From Scatomorpha gallistercoris (GTDB lineage Bacteria; Bacillota; Clostridia; Oscillospirales; Oscillospiraceae): DNA of 37,370 nucleotides. The notes under the pieces were generated by a model that worked only from the letters and a program-made list of their open reading frames with translations, had not been told where the DNA came from and ran no database searches. This document shows positions 6,650-14,686 of the stretch, in pieces. A program made the position numbers and the translations under genes. Location of the stretch: the NCBI GenBank assembly GCA_018713005.1, contig DVFX01000018.1, positions 1-37,370 of the forward strand, in the 5' to 3' direction. Each line of letters starts with the position of its first letter. The first letter of the stretch is position 1.

Positions 6650-8662
6650 TTACTGCTCGGCGGGCTCGAAGGCGTCCGCGCCGTGGTGGCAGATGGGGCA
6701 GACGTAGTCGGCGGGGAGCTCCTCGCCCTCGTAGAAGTGGCCGCAGATGGTGCACAGCCAGCCCTTCTTCTTGTTGACGACGGCGGGGACGTAGTGCTCG
6801 AAGTCCTCGGGGCCGTGCTTGCAGAGCGGGCAGACAAAGTCGGCGGGCAGCTCCGCGCCCTCGTAGAAGTAGCCGCAGACCTTGCAAATCCAACCCTCGA
6901 CAGCGGGGGGAGCGGGCTGCTTCTTGGGCTTGATGTGCGCGTGGTAGTAGCTGTAGGTGCAGCTGGGCGCGTCAGAGAGGACGTGGGCCTCGACCACCTC
7001 GGCGATGTAGAGCATCTGGGTGCCGCAGTCGCGGGAGTCGATGACGCGCGCGCTGAGCACGGCGTTGACGTGCTGGCCGATGTAGCGCACGCCGTTCTGG
7101 GTGCGGAGCTCATCCGGCCAGTCGGCGAACTTGTCCACATCGCGGCCGGACTGGAAGCCGAAGTGCTTGAACATGTCGTAGGTGACGTCCTCACTGAGGA
7201 TGGACAGGTTGAAGATTCCGGCCTGGGCCACCATGTCGCAGGTGTGGTTGGCCTTGATGCAGCTGATGGTTATCTTCTTCGGGTCGGAGGAAGTAATCTG
7301 GCCGGCGGTGTTTATCACGCAGCCGTAGTCCTTGCCGTCGACGCGGGTGGTGAGTATCTCGCAGCCGTAGCTGAACTTGTTGAAGGCGGCGTTGTCGACC
7401 TCGAATATGCCGTCCATGCCGGTCTCCTGAGCGACCTTGACCTCAACCGGAGCCGGTTTCGGGGGCAGGACGTCGGCGGCAATGGCGTCGGCGAGGACGT
7501 CTATATCCGAGAGCTGCTCCTCGGTGAGGGAACTCTTGATAGTCAGGGTGTCGCCGATGAACTCGGTGCCCTTGAGCTCGCTGAGCATGCCCTTCATGAG
7601 CCCGCCGCTGGTGGGGGCCCAGGAGCCGTTCTCGATGAGCGCGACCTTGCGGTTCTGCAGGTTGTGGCTGACGAGCTCGTGCAGAAGCTGCTCCATCGTG
7701 ACGAACACGCCCGCGTTGTAGGTCGTGGCGGCAAACACGAGGTGGCTGTACTTGAAGGCGTCGGAGAGGATGTAGCTCGAGGGGGTGACGGAGGTGTCGT
7801 ACATCTTGACCTTCACGCCGCGGTCGGAGAGCTTGGCGGCGAGGATGTTGGCGGTGTTCTCCGTGTGGCCGTAGACGCTCGCGTAGGCAATCATGACGCC
7901 CTTGACCTCGGGGGTGTAGCTGGACCACTGTCCGTACTTCTCGAGGAAGTCGCCGAAGCCGCGGCGCCATACGAAGCTGTGCAGCGGGCAGACGTAGTTT
8001 ATCTCGAGCCCGGCGGCCTTGCGCAGCACGGCCTGGACCTGCGGGCCGTACTTGCCGACTATGTTGGTGTAGTAGCGGCGGGCCTCGTCGAGGTATTCGC
8101 CCATGAAGTCGCACTCGTCGGAGAAGATGCGGCCGTTGAGGGCGCCGAAGGAGCCGAAGGCGTCGGCGGAGAAGAGTATCTTGTCCGTGGTGTCGTAGGT
8201 CATCATGACCTCCGGCCAGTGTACCATCGGCGCCATGACGAAGGTGAAGCTGTGGCGTCCGGTGCTGAGGGTGTCGCCCTCCTTGACCAGATGTATGCGG
8301 TCGGAGAGGTCGGTGGGGAAGAAACGCGAGAGCATGTCGCGTATCTTTGCGTTGCAGACAATTTTGGCGTCGGGATAACGCAGGGCGATGTCCTCGATGG
8401 TCGCCGCGTGGTCGGGCTCCATGTGGGAGATTACCAGGTAGTCGAGCTTGCGGCCGCCCAGGACGTAGGCCACGTTGTCAAAGAAGTTGTGCGCCACGGC
8501 CTTGTCAACCGTGTCGAAGAGTATGGCCTTTTCGTCGAGTATGAGATAGGAGTTGTAGGAGACGCCGTCGGGCACGCCGTAGACGCCCTCGAACAGGGCG
8601 AGCCTGCGGTCATCTGCGCCGACCCATGTCATGTCGTCGGTTATACGCTTTGTGCAGTGCAT
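6650..8662 (-). CDS. Four-domain flavodiiron protein with flavin reductase and two rubredoxins
   Basis: A 670-aa oxygen- or NO-reducing flavodiiron protein. Residues 1-250 form the metallo-beta-lactamase-like diiron domain with all ligands present: H80-x-E82-x-D84-H85, H148, D167 and H228. Residues about 256-400 are a flavodoxin domain binding FMN (ASVYGHTENT, then NGSWAPTSGG). Residues about 430-570 are a flavin-reductase-like domain. Two rubredoxin domains follow, each with a CxxC pair (WICKVCG...CPLCKHG near 585-620; WLCTICG...CPICHHG near 635-665). Electrons can thus pass from NAD(P)H through flavin and rubredoxin to the diiron site in one chain. It detoxifies O2 or NO in strict anaerobes. 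The ATG follows AAGGAGG (spacing 8). It is a single gene divergent from apbE. Confidence 0.93.
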   Translation of the reverse strand: MHCTKRITDDMTWVGADDRRLALFEGVYGVPDGVSYNSYLILDEKAILFDTVDKAVAHNFFDNVAYVLGGRKLDYLVISHMEPDHAATIEDIALRYPDAKIVCNAKIRDMLSRFFPTDLSDRIHLVKEGDTLSTGRHSFTFVMAPMVHWPEVMMTYDTTDKILFSADAFGSFGALNGRIFSDECDFMGEYLDEARRYYTNIVGKYGPQVQAVLRKAAGLEINYVCPLHSFVWRRGFGDFLEKYGQWSSYTPEVKGVMIAYASVYGHTENTANILAAKLSDRGVKVKMYDTSVTPSSYILSDAFKYSHLVFAATTYNAGVFVTMEQLLHELVSHNLQNRKVALIENGSWAPTSGGLMKGMLSELKGTEFIGDTLTIKSSLTEEQLSDIDVLADAIAADVLPPKPAPVEVKVAQETGMDGIFEVDNAAFNKFSYGCEILTTRVDGKDYGCVINTAGQITSSDPKKITISCIKANHTCDMVAQAGIFNLSILSEDVTYDMFKHFGFQSGRDVDKFADWPDELRTQNGVRYIGQHVNAVLSARVIDSRDCGTQMLYIAEVVEAHVLSDAPSCTYSYYHAHIKPKKQPAPPAVEGWICKVCGYFYEGAELPADFVCPLCKHGPEDFEHYVPAVVNKKKGWLCTICGHFYEGEELPADYVCPICHHGADAFEPAEQ

Positions 8663-8702
8663 TTTAAATTACCTCCTTTGCTGTGCTCAAGTTCACACAC
8701 AT

Positions 8703-8731
8703 ATAATATCATCGTATGTTTTTTGTTACAA
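8703..8731 (-). promoter_or_regulatory. Promoter of the flavodiiron protein gene
   Basis: On minus: TTGTAA (8726-8731), 17 nt, TATTAT (8703-8708). Confidence 0.7.
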
Positions 8732-8788
8732 CAGAAAAATTCGTTTTTGGCGAATTAATTCTCTTCTGCGGGCGCTTTTCCCTCCGCC

Positions 8789-8817
8789 TTGCAGAAAGCG
8801 GCAAGGCATGGTAAAAT
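8789..8817 (+). promoter_or_regulatory. Promoter of apbE
   Basis: TTGCAG (8789-8794), 17 nt, TAAAAT (8812-8817). The leader of about 85 nt carries an 8-bp GC hairpin (8839-8846/8851-8858, loop GGGA). Confidence 0.65.
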
Positions 8818-8907
8818 AAACGGTAAACATCTGTCTCGGCCGGGCGGGGACGCCCGGCGCCTTCACGGCGGAACGGAGGCATCAACTTCGAGCAAAGGGG
8901 CATGACC

Positions 8908-9948
8908 ATGAGATATATACGCAGGATTGCGGCGCTCGCGCTCGTGTGCGCGCTGGCCCTGGGCCTGTCGGGCTGCGGGGAGGACGAGCGCTACGACGCA
9001 CAGATATTCGCCATGGACACGGTTATGAGCCTCACCGCGTATGGAAGCAGCGGCGAGGCCGGGCTCACGGCGGCCCAGAACGTGATTAACGCCCTCGACC
9101 TCATGCTCGACCCGGAGCGAGAGGGCTCCGCAGTGTACAACATAAACCACGCCTCCGGCTCAGGCACGTCCATAACGGGGCAGATATCCGAGATGCTCTC
9201 CGTCGCGGAGACGGTGTATGAGCGCTCGGGCGGAGCGCTGGATTTGACCGTATATCCGCTCGTGAAGGCCTGGGGCTTTATCGACGGGCAGTACCGCGTG
9301 CCCAGCAAAGCAGAGATAACCAGCCTGCTGAACAACGTGGGCTTCGACAAGGTGCGCGTCACCAGTATGAGCGACACGGACACCAGCCTGCTGACTCTGC
9401 CGACCGGTACGGAGCTGTCCTTTGCCAGCGTGGCCAAGGGCTGCGCGGCCAAGTACGCCATCCAGGCCATGGCCTCCGAGGGCGTTGAGAGCGCGATAAT
9501 TTCCCTGGGCGGAAACGTGCAGACACTTGGCCTGCGCCCCGACGGCTCGAACTGGAGCGTCGCCATACAGGACCCGGAGAACACCAACAGCTATGCGGGC
9601 ATACTGTCCGTGGGCGAGACTGCGGTCGTTACATCCGGCGGCTACCAGCGCTACTTCGTAGCCAGCGACGGCACGACCTACCAGCACATCATCGACCCGG
9701 CAACAGGCAGCCCGGCGGAGAGCGACTTGCTCAGCGTCACCATCGTCTGCGACAACGGCACAATGGCCGACGCGCTCTCCACCGCGCTGTACATACTGGG
9801 CGAGGACGGGGCCAGGGACTACTACGAGGAGTACACGGGCTTCGAGATGGTGCTCGTCACAGACGACGGGCGCACGCTGGTATCCGGCGGACTGACAGAC
9901 GCCTTTGAGCCCAACGGCGAGCGCACAGTCGAATACGTCCGCCGCTGA
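8908..9948 (+). CDS. apbE: FAD:protein FMN transferase ApbE (lipoprotein)
   Basis: A 346-aa lipoprotein that moves FMN from FAD onto a threonine of extracytoplasmic flavoproteins, such as RnfG, RnfD or NqrC subunits. A signal peptide ends in lipobox LSGC (Cys 23). Family motifs follow: DTVMSL, GALDLTVYPLVKAWGF, SFASVAKGCAAKYA, ISLGGNVQ, SGGYQRYF, HIIDPATGSPA and the Mg/FAD-binding end ADALSTALYILG. An in-frame ATG lies 6 nt upstream (8902), but AAAGGGG at 8894-8900 is properly spaced only for the ATG at 8908. No Rnf or Nqr genes are in the window, so its target is encoded elsewhere. It is divergent from the flavodiiron gene, also a flavin-dependent system. Confidence 0.94.
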   Translation: MRYIRRIAALALVCALALGLSGCGEDERYDAQIFAMDTVMSLTAYGSSGEAGLTAAQNVINALDLMLDPEREGSAVYNINHASGSGTSITGQISEMLSVAETVYERSGGALDLTVYPLVKAWGFIDGQYRVPSKAEITSLLNNVGFDKVRVTSMSDTDTSLLTLPTGTELSFASVAKGCAAKYAIQAMASEGVESAIISLGGNVQTLGLRPDGSNWSVAIQDPENTNSYAGILSVGETAVVTSGGYQRYFVASDGTTYQHIIDPATGSPAESDLLSVTIVCDNGTMADALSTALYILGEDGARDYYEEYTGFEMVLVTDDGRTLVSGGLTDAFEPNGERTVEYVRR

Positions 9949-9952
9949 GCGC

Positions 9953-10120
9953 TCACTGCTGGTGCTCTTCGGCGCAGTTGTCCACGACGCGCATACCGGC
10001 CCGCTTCGGGTCGGCGACCTCGAATTTGCGTATGCCGGCGGAGTCGTAGAGAGCCGCTATGCGCTGCTCGGGGTCAACGGATATTTCGGACATGTTGCGG
10101 CGCTTCTTGTGCTTTGACAT
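9953..10120 (-). CDS. Unrecognised 55-aa small protein
   Basis: A 55-aa protein with a strongly basic start (KHKKRR at residues 3-8), an IAALYDSAGIRKFEV core and an acidic tail (CAEEHQQ). It has no membrane segment or signal. I do not recognise a family. It is probably real: the ATG at 10120 is preceded by a good AAGGAGG (spacing 6-7), the frame stays open, and it sits tail to tail with apbE with only 4 bp between stop codons. It is divergent from recG, with 88 bp between the starts. The longer open frame (to 10183) has no ribosome binding site. Confidence 0.6.
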   Translation of the reverse strand: MSKHKKRRNMSEISVDPEQRIAALYDSAGIRKFEVADPKRAGMRVVDNCAEEHQQ

Positions 10121-10208
10121 TGCGCAGCCTCCTTTCGTGAGTAGTTTGGCCGGATGCGGCGGGATTATTTGCCGCCGCAGCACATTTCAAAATCAGCGGG
10201 GTGAAAAC

Positions 10209-12260
10209 ATGCACGACCTGAGTACGGACATCCGTTACCTCAAGGGCATAGGCGAGGCCAGGGCAAAGGCGCTCGCCAAGCTCGGCGTGCACACCTTCGG
10301 AGACCTGCTCGAGTATTTCCCCCGCGCCTACGAGGACCGCAGCCGCGTCCTGACCATCGCCCGCCTGAGCGAGGGTACGAGCGCCTGCGTCCACGCCATG
10401 ATAACCACGGAGCCGGAGCTCAGCCGCGTGCGGCGCGGCATGGAGCTGCTGCGCTTCCGCATCTCCGACGAGTCCGGCAGCATGGTTGTGACCTACTTCA
10501 ACCAGGGCTGGCTGGCAAAGAAGCTCCGCAGGGGCGACAGCTATATTTTTTACGGAAAGACGCAGCTCATGGGCCGCAGCTTCGCTTTCAACAACCCGGT
10601 TTTCGAGCCGGAGGAAGAGGCCGGGCAAGTTACGGGCCGCATCATGCCCGTCTACCGCCTGACCGCCGGGGTCAACCAGCACACGATAATGCAGGGAGTG
10701 CGCCGCGTGCTCGACTCCGGCCTCAGGCCGCCCGACTGCCTGCCGGAGCGCGTGGAGCGCGCCAACCGGCTGTGTACGGCGCGCTACGCCTACGAGAACA
10801 TACACTTCCCCGAGGACGCGCACGCCCTGGGCCTGGCGCGGCAGCGCCTGGTGTTTGAGGAGCTGTTCACGCTCGTCTGTGCGATGGGCCTCGTCAGGAG
10901 CGAGGAGGCCAAGAGCTCGGGGATACAGCTTCAAGCCTGCGACTTGTCCGAGTTTACAGACACCCTGCCGTTCAAACCCACAGGCGCTCAGATGCGCGCC
11001 ATAGACGACTGCGCGCGCGACATGTGCTCGGGCAAGCTTATGAACCGCCTGATACAGGGCGACGTCGGCTCCGGTAAGACCCTGGTCGCCGCCGCGCTCG
11101 TCTGGCTCGCGGCCAGGAACGGCCTGCAAAGCGCCTTCATGGCCCCGACAGAGCTGCTCGCCGAGCAGCATTTCGCCACGCTGAGCGGATTCCTCGCGCC
11201 CTTCGGCCTGACGGTGATAAAGCTCACCGGCTCGATGAAGGCTGCGGAGAAGCGCAAGAGCCTCGCAGCGCTCGCCTCGGGCGAGGCGGCCCTGGCCGTC
11301 GGCACCCACGCGCTCATAAGCGAGGACGTGGAGTACGCCTCGCTCGGCCTCGTCATAACCGACGAGCAGCACCGCTTCGGCGTGAAGCAGCGCGCCGCGC
11401 TCTCAGCCAAGGGCCGCAGCCCGCATGTGCTGGTCATGAGCGCGACGCCCATACCGCGCACGCTGGCGCTCATAATCTACGGCGACCTGGACGTGTCCAT
11501 AATCGACGAGCTGCCGCCCGGCAGGCAGAAGGTGGACACCTTCGCCGTCGCCAGCTCTTACCGGCGCCGTCTGAACGGCTTCATAGCCAAGCTGGTGGGG
11601 GAGGGCAGGCAGGTATTTGTGGTCTGCCCGGCCATAGAGTCGGACCCGGACATACCGATGGACCTCACGAGCGCCGAGGAGCACACCGAGGAGCTCCGCC
11701 GCGCCCTGCCGGAGCTGAGGATAGAGTGCATCCACGGCAAGATGAAGGCCAAGCCCCGCGACGAGATAATGGCCCGCTTCGCAGCCGGTGAGATAGATGT
11801 GCTGGTCTCCACGACGGTAATCGAGGTCGGCGTGGACGTGCCGAACGCGGCGCTGATGATAGTGGAGAACGCGGAGCGTTTCGGCCTCAGCCAGCTGCAC
11901 CAGCTGCGCGGCCGCGTGGGCCGAGGCCAGTACAAGAGCTACTGCGTGCTGGTCTCCGACGCGAGAAACGAGGAGGCGCGCGAGCGCCTGGCTGCGATGA
12001 CGCACATACACGACGGCTTCCGCATAGCCGAGGAGGACCTGCGCCTGCGCGGCCCGGGAGACTTTTTCGGGGCGAGGCAGCACGGCCTGCCGGAGCTGCA
12101 TATTGCGGACCTGGGCGCGGACATGGATTTGCTGCGCACCGCACAGAACTCCGCGCAGGAGCTGCTCTCCTCCGACAAACACCTCACGCGGCCTGAAAAC
12201 CGCCGCGCCCTGGACGCGGCCAAGCGCCTGCTCGCCGTCACCGGCGAGCACTTGAGCTGA
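10209..12260 (+). CDS. recG: ATP-dependent DNA helicase RecG
   Basis: A 683-aa superfamily-2 helicase that regresses stalled forks and branch-migrates Holliday junctions. The N-terminal wedge/OB domain (about residues 1-200) starts with the helix-hairpin-helix-like YLKGIGEARAKALAKLGV. Helicase motifs are complete: GDVGSGKT (about 284-291), DEQH (about 384, the RecG version of DExH), SATPIPRT, QVFVVCPAIE, STTVIEVGVDVPNA and QLRGRVGRG. Length is standard. The frame is open to 10059, but the upstream part lies antisense in the small gene; the ATG at 10209 follows GGGGTG by 5 nt and gives the normal N-terminus. RecG docks on the SSB tip, and ssb is encoded nearby. Confidence 0.97.
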   Translation: MHDLSTDIRYLKGIGEARAKALAKLGVHTFGDLLEYFPRAYEDRSRVLTIARLSEGTSACVHAMITTEPELSRVRRGMELLRFRISDESGSMVVTYFNQGWLAKKLRRGDSYIFYGKTQLMGRSFAFNNPVFEPEEEAGQVTGRIMPVYRLTAGVNQHTIMQGVRRVLDSGLRPPDCLPERVERANRLCTARYAYENIHFPEDAHALGLARQRLVFEELFTLVCAMGLVRSEEAKSSGIQLQACDLSEFTDTLPFKPTGAQMRAIDDCARDMCSGKLMNRLIQGDVGSGKTLVAAALVWLAARNGLQSAFMAPTELLAEQHFATLSGFLAPFGLTVIKLTGSMKAAEKRKSLAALASGEAALAVGTHALISEDVEYASLGLVITDEQHRFGVKQRAALSAKGRSPHVLVMSATPIPRTLALIIYGDLDVSIIDELPPGRQKVDTFAVASSYRRRLNGFIAKLVGEGRQVFVVCPAIESDPDIPMDLTSAEEHTEELRRALPELRIECIHGKMKAKPRDEIMARFAAGEIDVLVSTTVIEVGVDVPNAALMIVENAERFGLSQLHQLRGRVGRGQYKSYCVLVSDARNEEARERLAAMTHIHDGFRIAEEDLRLRGPGDFFGARQHGLPELHIADLGADMDLLRTAQNSAQELLSSDKHLTRPENRRALDAAKRLLAVTGEHLS

Positions 12261-12611
12261 GGCGACAGATATATGCAGCCTTTATGAAGCGGCGCTTGCC
12301 GCTCTCCGGCTGGGGCGCTTCGGCGAGTCCGGACAGGCGGCCAGACGGCGGGAGACAGAATTTTCACCGGCATGTGCGTAGATTTGCCGTGCTCTCTGGG
12401 TTTTCGCAGAACAGGCTGCATGGCTTGGCGGCCTGATGCCCGGCAGGTGGGACTCACAGGACAAATGGAAAACACCCCGGAGCTTTTAGGGCTCCGGGGC
12501 ATTTCAACATCTGCGGCACGAGAGGCAGATTTGGCGTTATGTAAACCAAATTGCGTACAGGCGTTCATACCCGTCCAAGCCCCGGCATACACTCCTTCGA
12601 GGGGGTGCGCT
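12261..12611. other. Non-coding 351-bp spacer with riboswitch-like pieces
   Basis: No convincing gene. A perfect AGCGGC/GCCGCT hairpin (12287-12292/12297-12302) follows recG. On minus, pieces resemble cobalamin riboswitch boxes: GCCGGTGAAAATTC (about 12360-12373, like the GGTGnAAnTCC core), then CCCGCC, and AGCCGGAGAGCGGC (about 12298-12311, like the AGCCnGGAGACCnGCC box). A second box-like stretch, GAGTCCCACCTGCC, lies at about 12442-12455. No minus-strand gene lies downstream, because recG occupies the plus strand there. I treat this as unresolved: a decayed or displaced riboswitch, or chance in GC-rich DNA. Confidence 0.3.
12475..12499. terminator. Terminator-like hairpin in the recG-flippase spacer
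   Basis: A perfect 9-bp CCCCGGAGC stem (12475-12483/12491-12499). The T-run is weak on both sides (CATTTCAAC on plus, TGTTTTCC on minus), so orientation is uncertain. Confidence 0.5.
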
Positions 12612-13913
12612 ATGGGCAAGCGGCTGATAGTGAATACGGCGCTGATGACTTCGGCGAGCCTGCTGATGCACTGCATAGCCATGGGTTTCCAGGGCTATCT
12701 CTCCGGGCGCATCGGCGCGGCCGGGATAGGCCTATACCAGCTTGTCATGAGCGTGGAGCTGCTGGCCAGCACCTTCGCCATAAGCGGCATACGCTTTGCC
12801 GTGACGCGCCTGGTGAGCGAGGAGCTGGGCATGGGCCGCGCGGGAGGGGTACACGGGGCGATGGTCCGTTCTGCGCTGTACGCGCTCATCTTCGGCTCGG
12901 CGGCGATGCTGCTGCTGACGCGCTTTGCCGAGCCGGTGGGCTTCCTGTGGATAGGCGACGCGCGCACGGTGATGAGCCTGCGCATCCTGGCCTTCGGGCT
13001 GCCCTGCCTTGCGCTCTCAAGCGTGATATCCGGTTATTTCACCGCCTGCGGGCGGATATGGAAGCCCTCGCTGGTGCACCTGATAGAGCAGTGCGCGGTG
13101 GTGGTGTTCGTGGCGCTCTTCCTGGAGCGGGCGCCGGAGGGGGACATAGAGCTCAGCTGTGCGGCGGTCTGCGCGGGAGTGACGGCCTCCGACATGCTCT
13201 CGCTTGCGCTGATGCTCGCCTTCTATCTGGGCGACCGGCGCAAATACGGCTCCAGGACGGGGGAGAGCATACGCCTGACGGGCCGGATGCTGTCCGTGGC
13301 CCTGCCTCTGGCTGTGAGCGCCTACGCGCGCAGCGCGCTCTCGACACTGGAGCACCTGCTGGTGCCGCGCGGCTTCCGCAAGAGCGGACTGTCGGCGGAT
13401 GCGGCTCTCGCGGGCTACGGCGTGATACAGGGCATGGCCATGCCGGTGCTCAGCTTCCCCAGCTGCCTGCTGTCCAGCCTCGCCGAGAACGTCATACCAG
13501 AGCTGACCGGCGCGCAGGTGAGGGGGGAGCGGGAAAAAATACGCCGCGAGGTGCGCTCACTGCTAACCATGAGCCTGCTCTTCGCCATAGCGGTGGCCTT
13601 CGCGCTCTTTGTAACGTCGGACTTCATCGGCAGCGCGCTCTTCGCCTCGTCAGAGGCGGGCAAGTACATACGCCTGCTCGCGCCGCTGATACCGGCGATG
13701 TATGTGGACATGGTCGTCGACGGCTGCCTGAAAGGGCTGGGCCAGCAGGTCTGGAGCATGGGCATAAACATCCTGGACGCGGGCCTCGGAGTGCTGCTGG
13801 TCTACACGCTGCTGCCCATCGGCGCGCTGGACGCCTACATCGGCATCATCTACTTCAACGAGCTGCTGAACCTCGCCTTGAGCGCGGCCAGGCTGCGCCG
13901 CGCGGTAAAATAA
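12612..13913 (+). CDS. SpoVB/MurJ-like oligosaccharide flippase
   Basis: A 433-aa polytopic protein (about 12 to 14 membrane segments) of the MOP superfamily, polysaccharide biosynthesis/stage V sporulation protein B branch. The N-terminal pattern GKRLIVNTALMTSASLLMHCIAM, with GFQGYLSGRIGAAGIGLYQL after it, is typical of SpoVB and relatives. These flip lipid-linked glycans, such as lipid II-type intermediates, across the membrane. It is slightly shorter than B. subtilis SpoVB (about 520 aa). The frame is open to 12372, but the ATG at 12612 follows GAGGGGGTG (spacing about 5) and starts the family N-terminus. It is followed at once by a bidirectional terminator. Whether it acts in sporulation or in vegetative envelope synthesis cannot be told here. 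Confidence 0.85.
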   Translation: MGKRLIVNTALMTSASLLMHCIAMGFQGYLSGRIGAAGIGLYQLVMSVELLASTFAISGIRFAVTRLVSEELGMGRAGGVHGAMVRSALYALIFGSAAMLLLTRFAEPVGFLWIGDARTVMSLRILAFGLPCLALSSVISGYFTACGRIWKPSLVHLIEQCAVVVFVALFLERAPEGDIELSCAAVCAGVTASDMLSLALMLAFYLGDRRKYGSRTGESIRLTGRMLSVALPLAVSAYARSALSTLEHLLVPRGFRKSGLSADAALAGYGVIQGMAMPVLSFPSCLLSSLAENVIPELTGAQVRGEREKIRREVRSLLTMSLLFAIAVAFALFVTSDFIGSALFASSEAGKYIRLLAPLIPAMYVDMVVDGCLKGLGQQVWSMGINILDAGLGVLLVYTLLPIGALDAYIGIIYFNELLNLALSAARLRRAVK

Positions 13914-13940
13914 AAACTGTCCCCGCGGGGGACAGTTTTT
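13912..13940. terminator. Bidirectional terminator
   Basis: A 13-bp stem (13912-13924/13928-13940, loop GCG) with A5/T5 ends overlaps the flippase stop and abuts the PAP2 stop. Confidence 0.92.
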
Positions 13941-14657
13941 TCACGCCGTGAGCGCGTCGCGGCGGCAGAATATGCGCTTTCGGTAGACGGCAAGGACCAC
14001 GGGGATGGCGAAGATTACTGCGCCTATCGTGTCTATGAAGGCGTGCTGCTTCACGAGCACGGTGCTGGCCATGCACAGCACGCACAGTATGGTGATGACT
14101 GCGCGCATCCAGGGCTTGAAGAGCTTGCTGTCGAAGCAGCAGATGATGTCGCCTATGCAGCCGAGGACGTGCATACTGGGGAATACGTTCGTCGGCGTGT
14201 CCGCGGCCCAGATGATGCTCATTATCCAGGTGCCGAGACTGTCCACCTGTACGTCCTGCGGCCTGAGGTGCTGGCCGTTAGGCACGAGCACGTCGAAGAT
14301 GAGCGTGCAGCTGAGCGTAATCATCAGGTAGTACATCCAGCGCTTGAAGGCCTCGCCGTCGCGGACGAGCGTGGGCAGGCCGACGGCGGCGAAGAGCGGA
14401 TACCAGATTACATAGAACACCGCGAAGCCGGGCGCAAACGGGATGTAATCGTCAAGCGGCAGGTCCGTGACCCAGTAGCCGCTGGTGGGCGTGTTCTGCT
14501 CGATGATGAAGAACGCGGCGATGTAGACGGGGAAGTACAATGCCAGCCAGGCATACTTGTGCTTGCGCACAAATTCAACGGCTGTCCGAAAAGCTTTGCG
14601 TATGATACCGGTCACTCCTTGGGGATGCGAAAATTGTGGCTGTATGATATAATGCAT
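13941..14657 (-). CDS. PAP2-family membrane protein (phosphatase/phosphotransferase)
   Basis: Up to 238 aa, with about six membrane segments. FPSMHV (about residue 160) and KQHAFIDTIG (about residue 204, His and Asp) fit motifs C2 and C3 of the PAP2/inositolphosphotransferase superfamily, which act on lipid phosphates at the outer membrane face. The start is unclear. The ATG at 14657 has no ribosome binding site and lies upstream of a plausible minus promoter (TTGATA, 17 nt, TTATAT ending near 14647). The only good site, AAGGAG at 14615-14620, is spaced for an ATC codon at 14606; a GTG at 14615 overlaps it. The given 5' end is therefore only the outer limit of the frame. Confidence 0.8.
   Translation of the reverse strand: MHYIIQPQFSHPQGVTGIIRKAFRTAVEFVRKHKYAWLALYFPVYIAAFFIIEQNTPTSGYWVTDLPLDDYIPFAPGFAVFYVIWYPLFAAVGLPTLVRDGEAFKRWMYYLMITLSCTLIFDVLVPNGQHLRPQDVQVDSLGTWIMSIIWAADTPTNVFPSMHVLGCIGDIICCFDSKLFKPWMRAVITILCVLCMASTVLVKQHAFIDTIGAVIFAIPVVLAVYRKRIFCRRDALTA
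14645..14653 (+). promoter_or_regulatory. Extended -10 promoter of the glutamyl-Q synthetase gene
   Basis: TGATATAAT (14645-14653) has the TGn extension and a consensus -10. The -35 is poor. It lies back to back with the PAP2 promoter. Confidence 0.6.
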
Positions 14658-14686
14658 ATATCAACAGCTTATCAACGGTGATGACA

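Noticed and set aside
6521..8758. A 745-codon plus-strand open frame
   Set aside because: It mirrors the flavodiiron gene on the opposite strand. High GC in third positions keeps antisense frames open; the composition is rich in Gly, Val, Glu and Asp without motifs, and there is no ribosome binding site.
12372..12611. Upstream extension of the flippase frame
   Set aside because: It lacks a ribosome binding site and reads through a hairpin; the family N-terminus and the G-rich site fit 12612.
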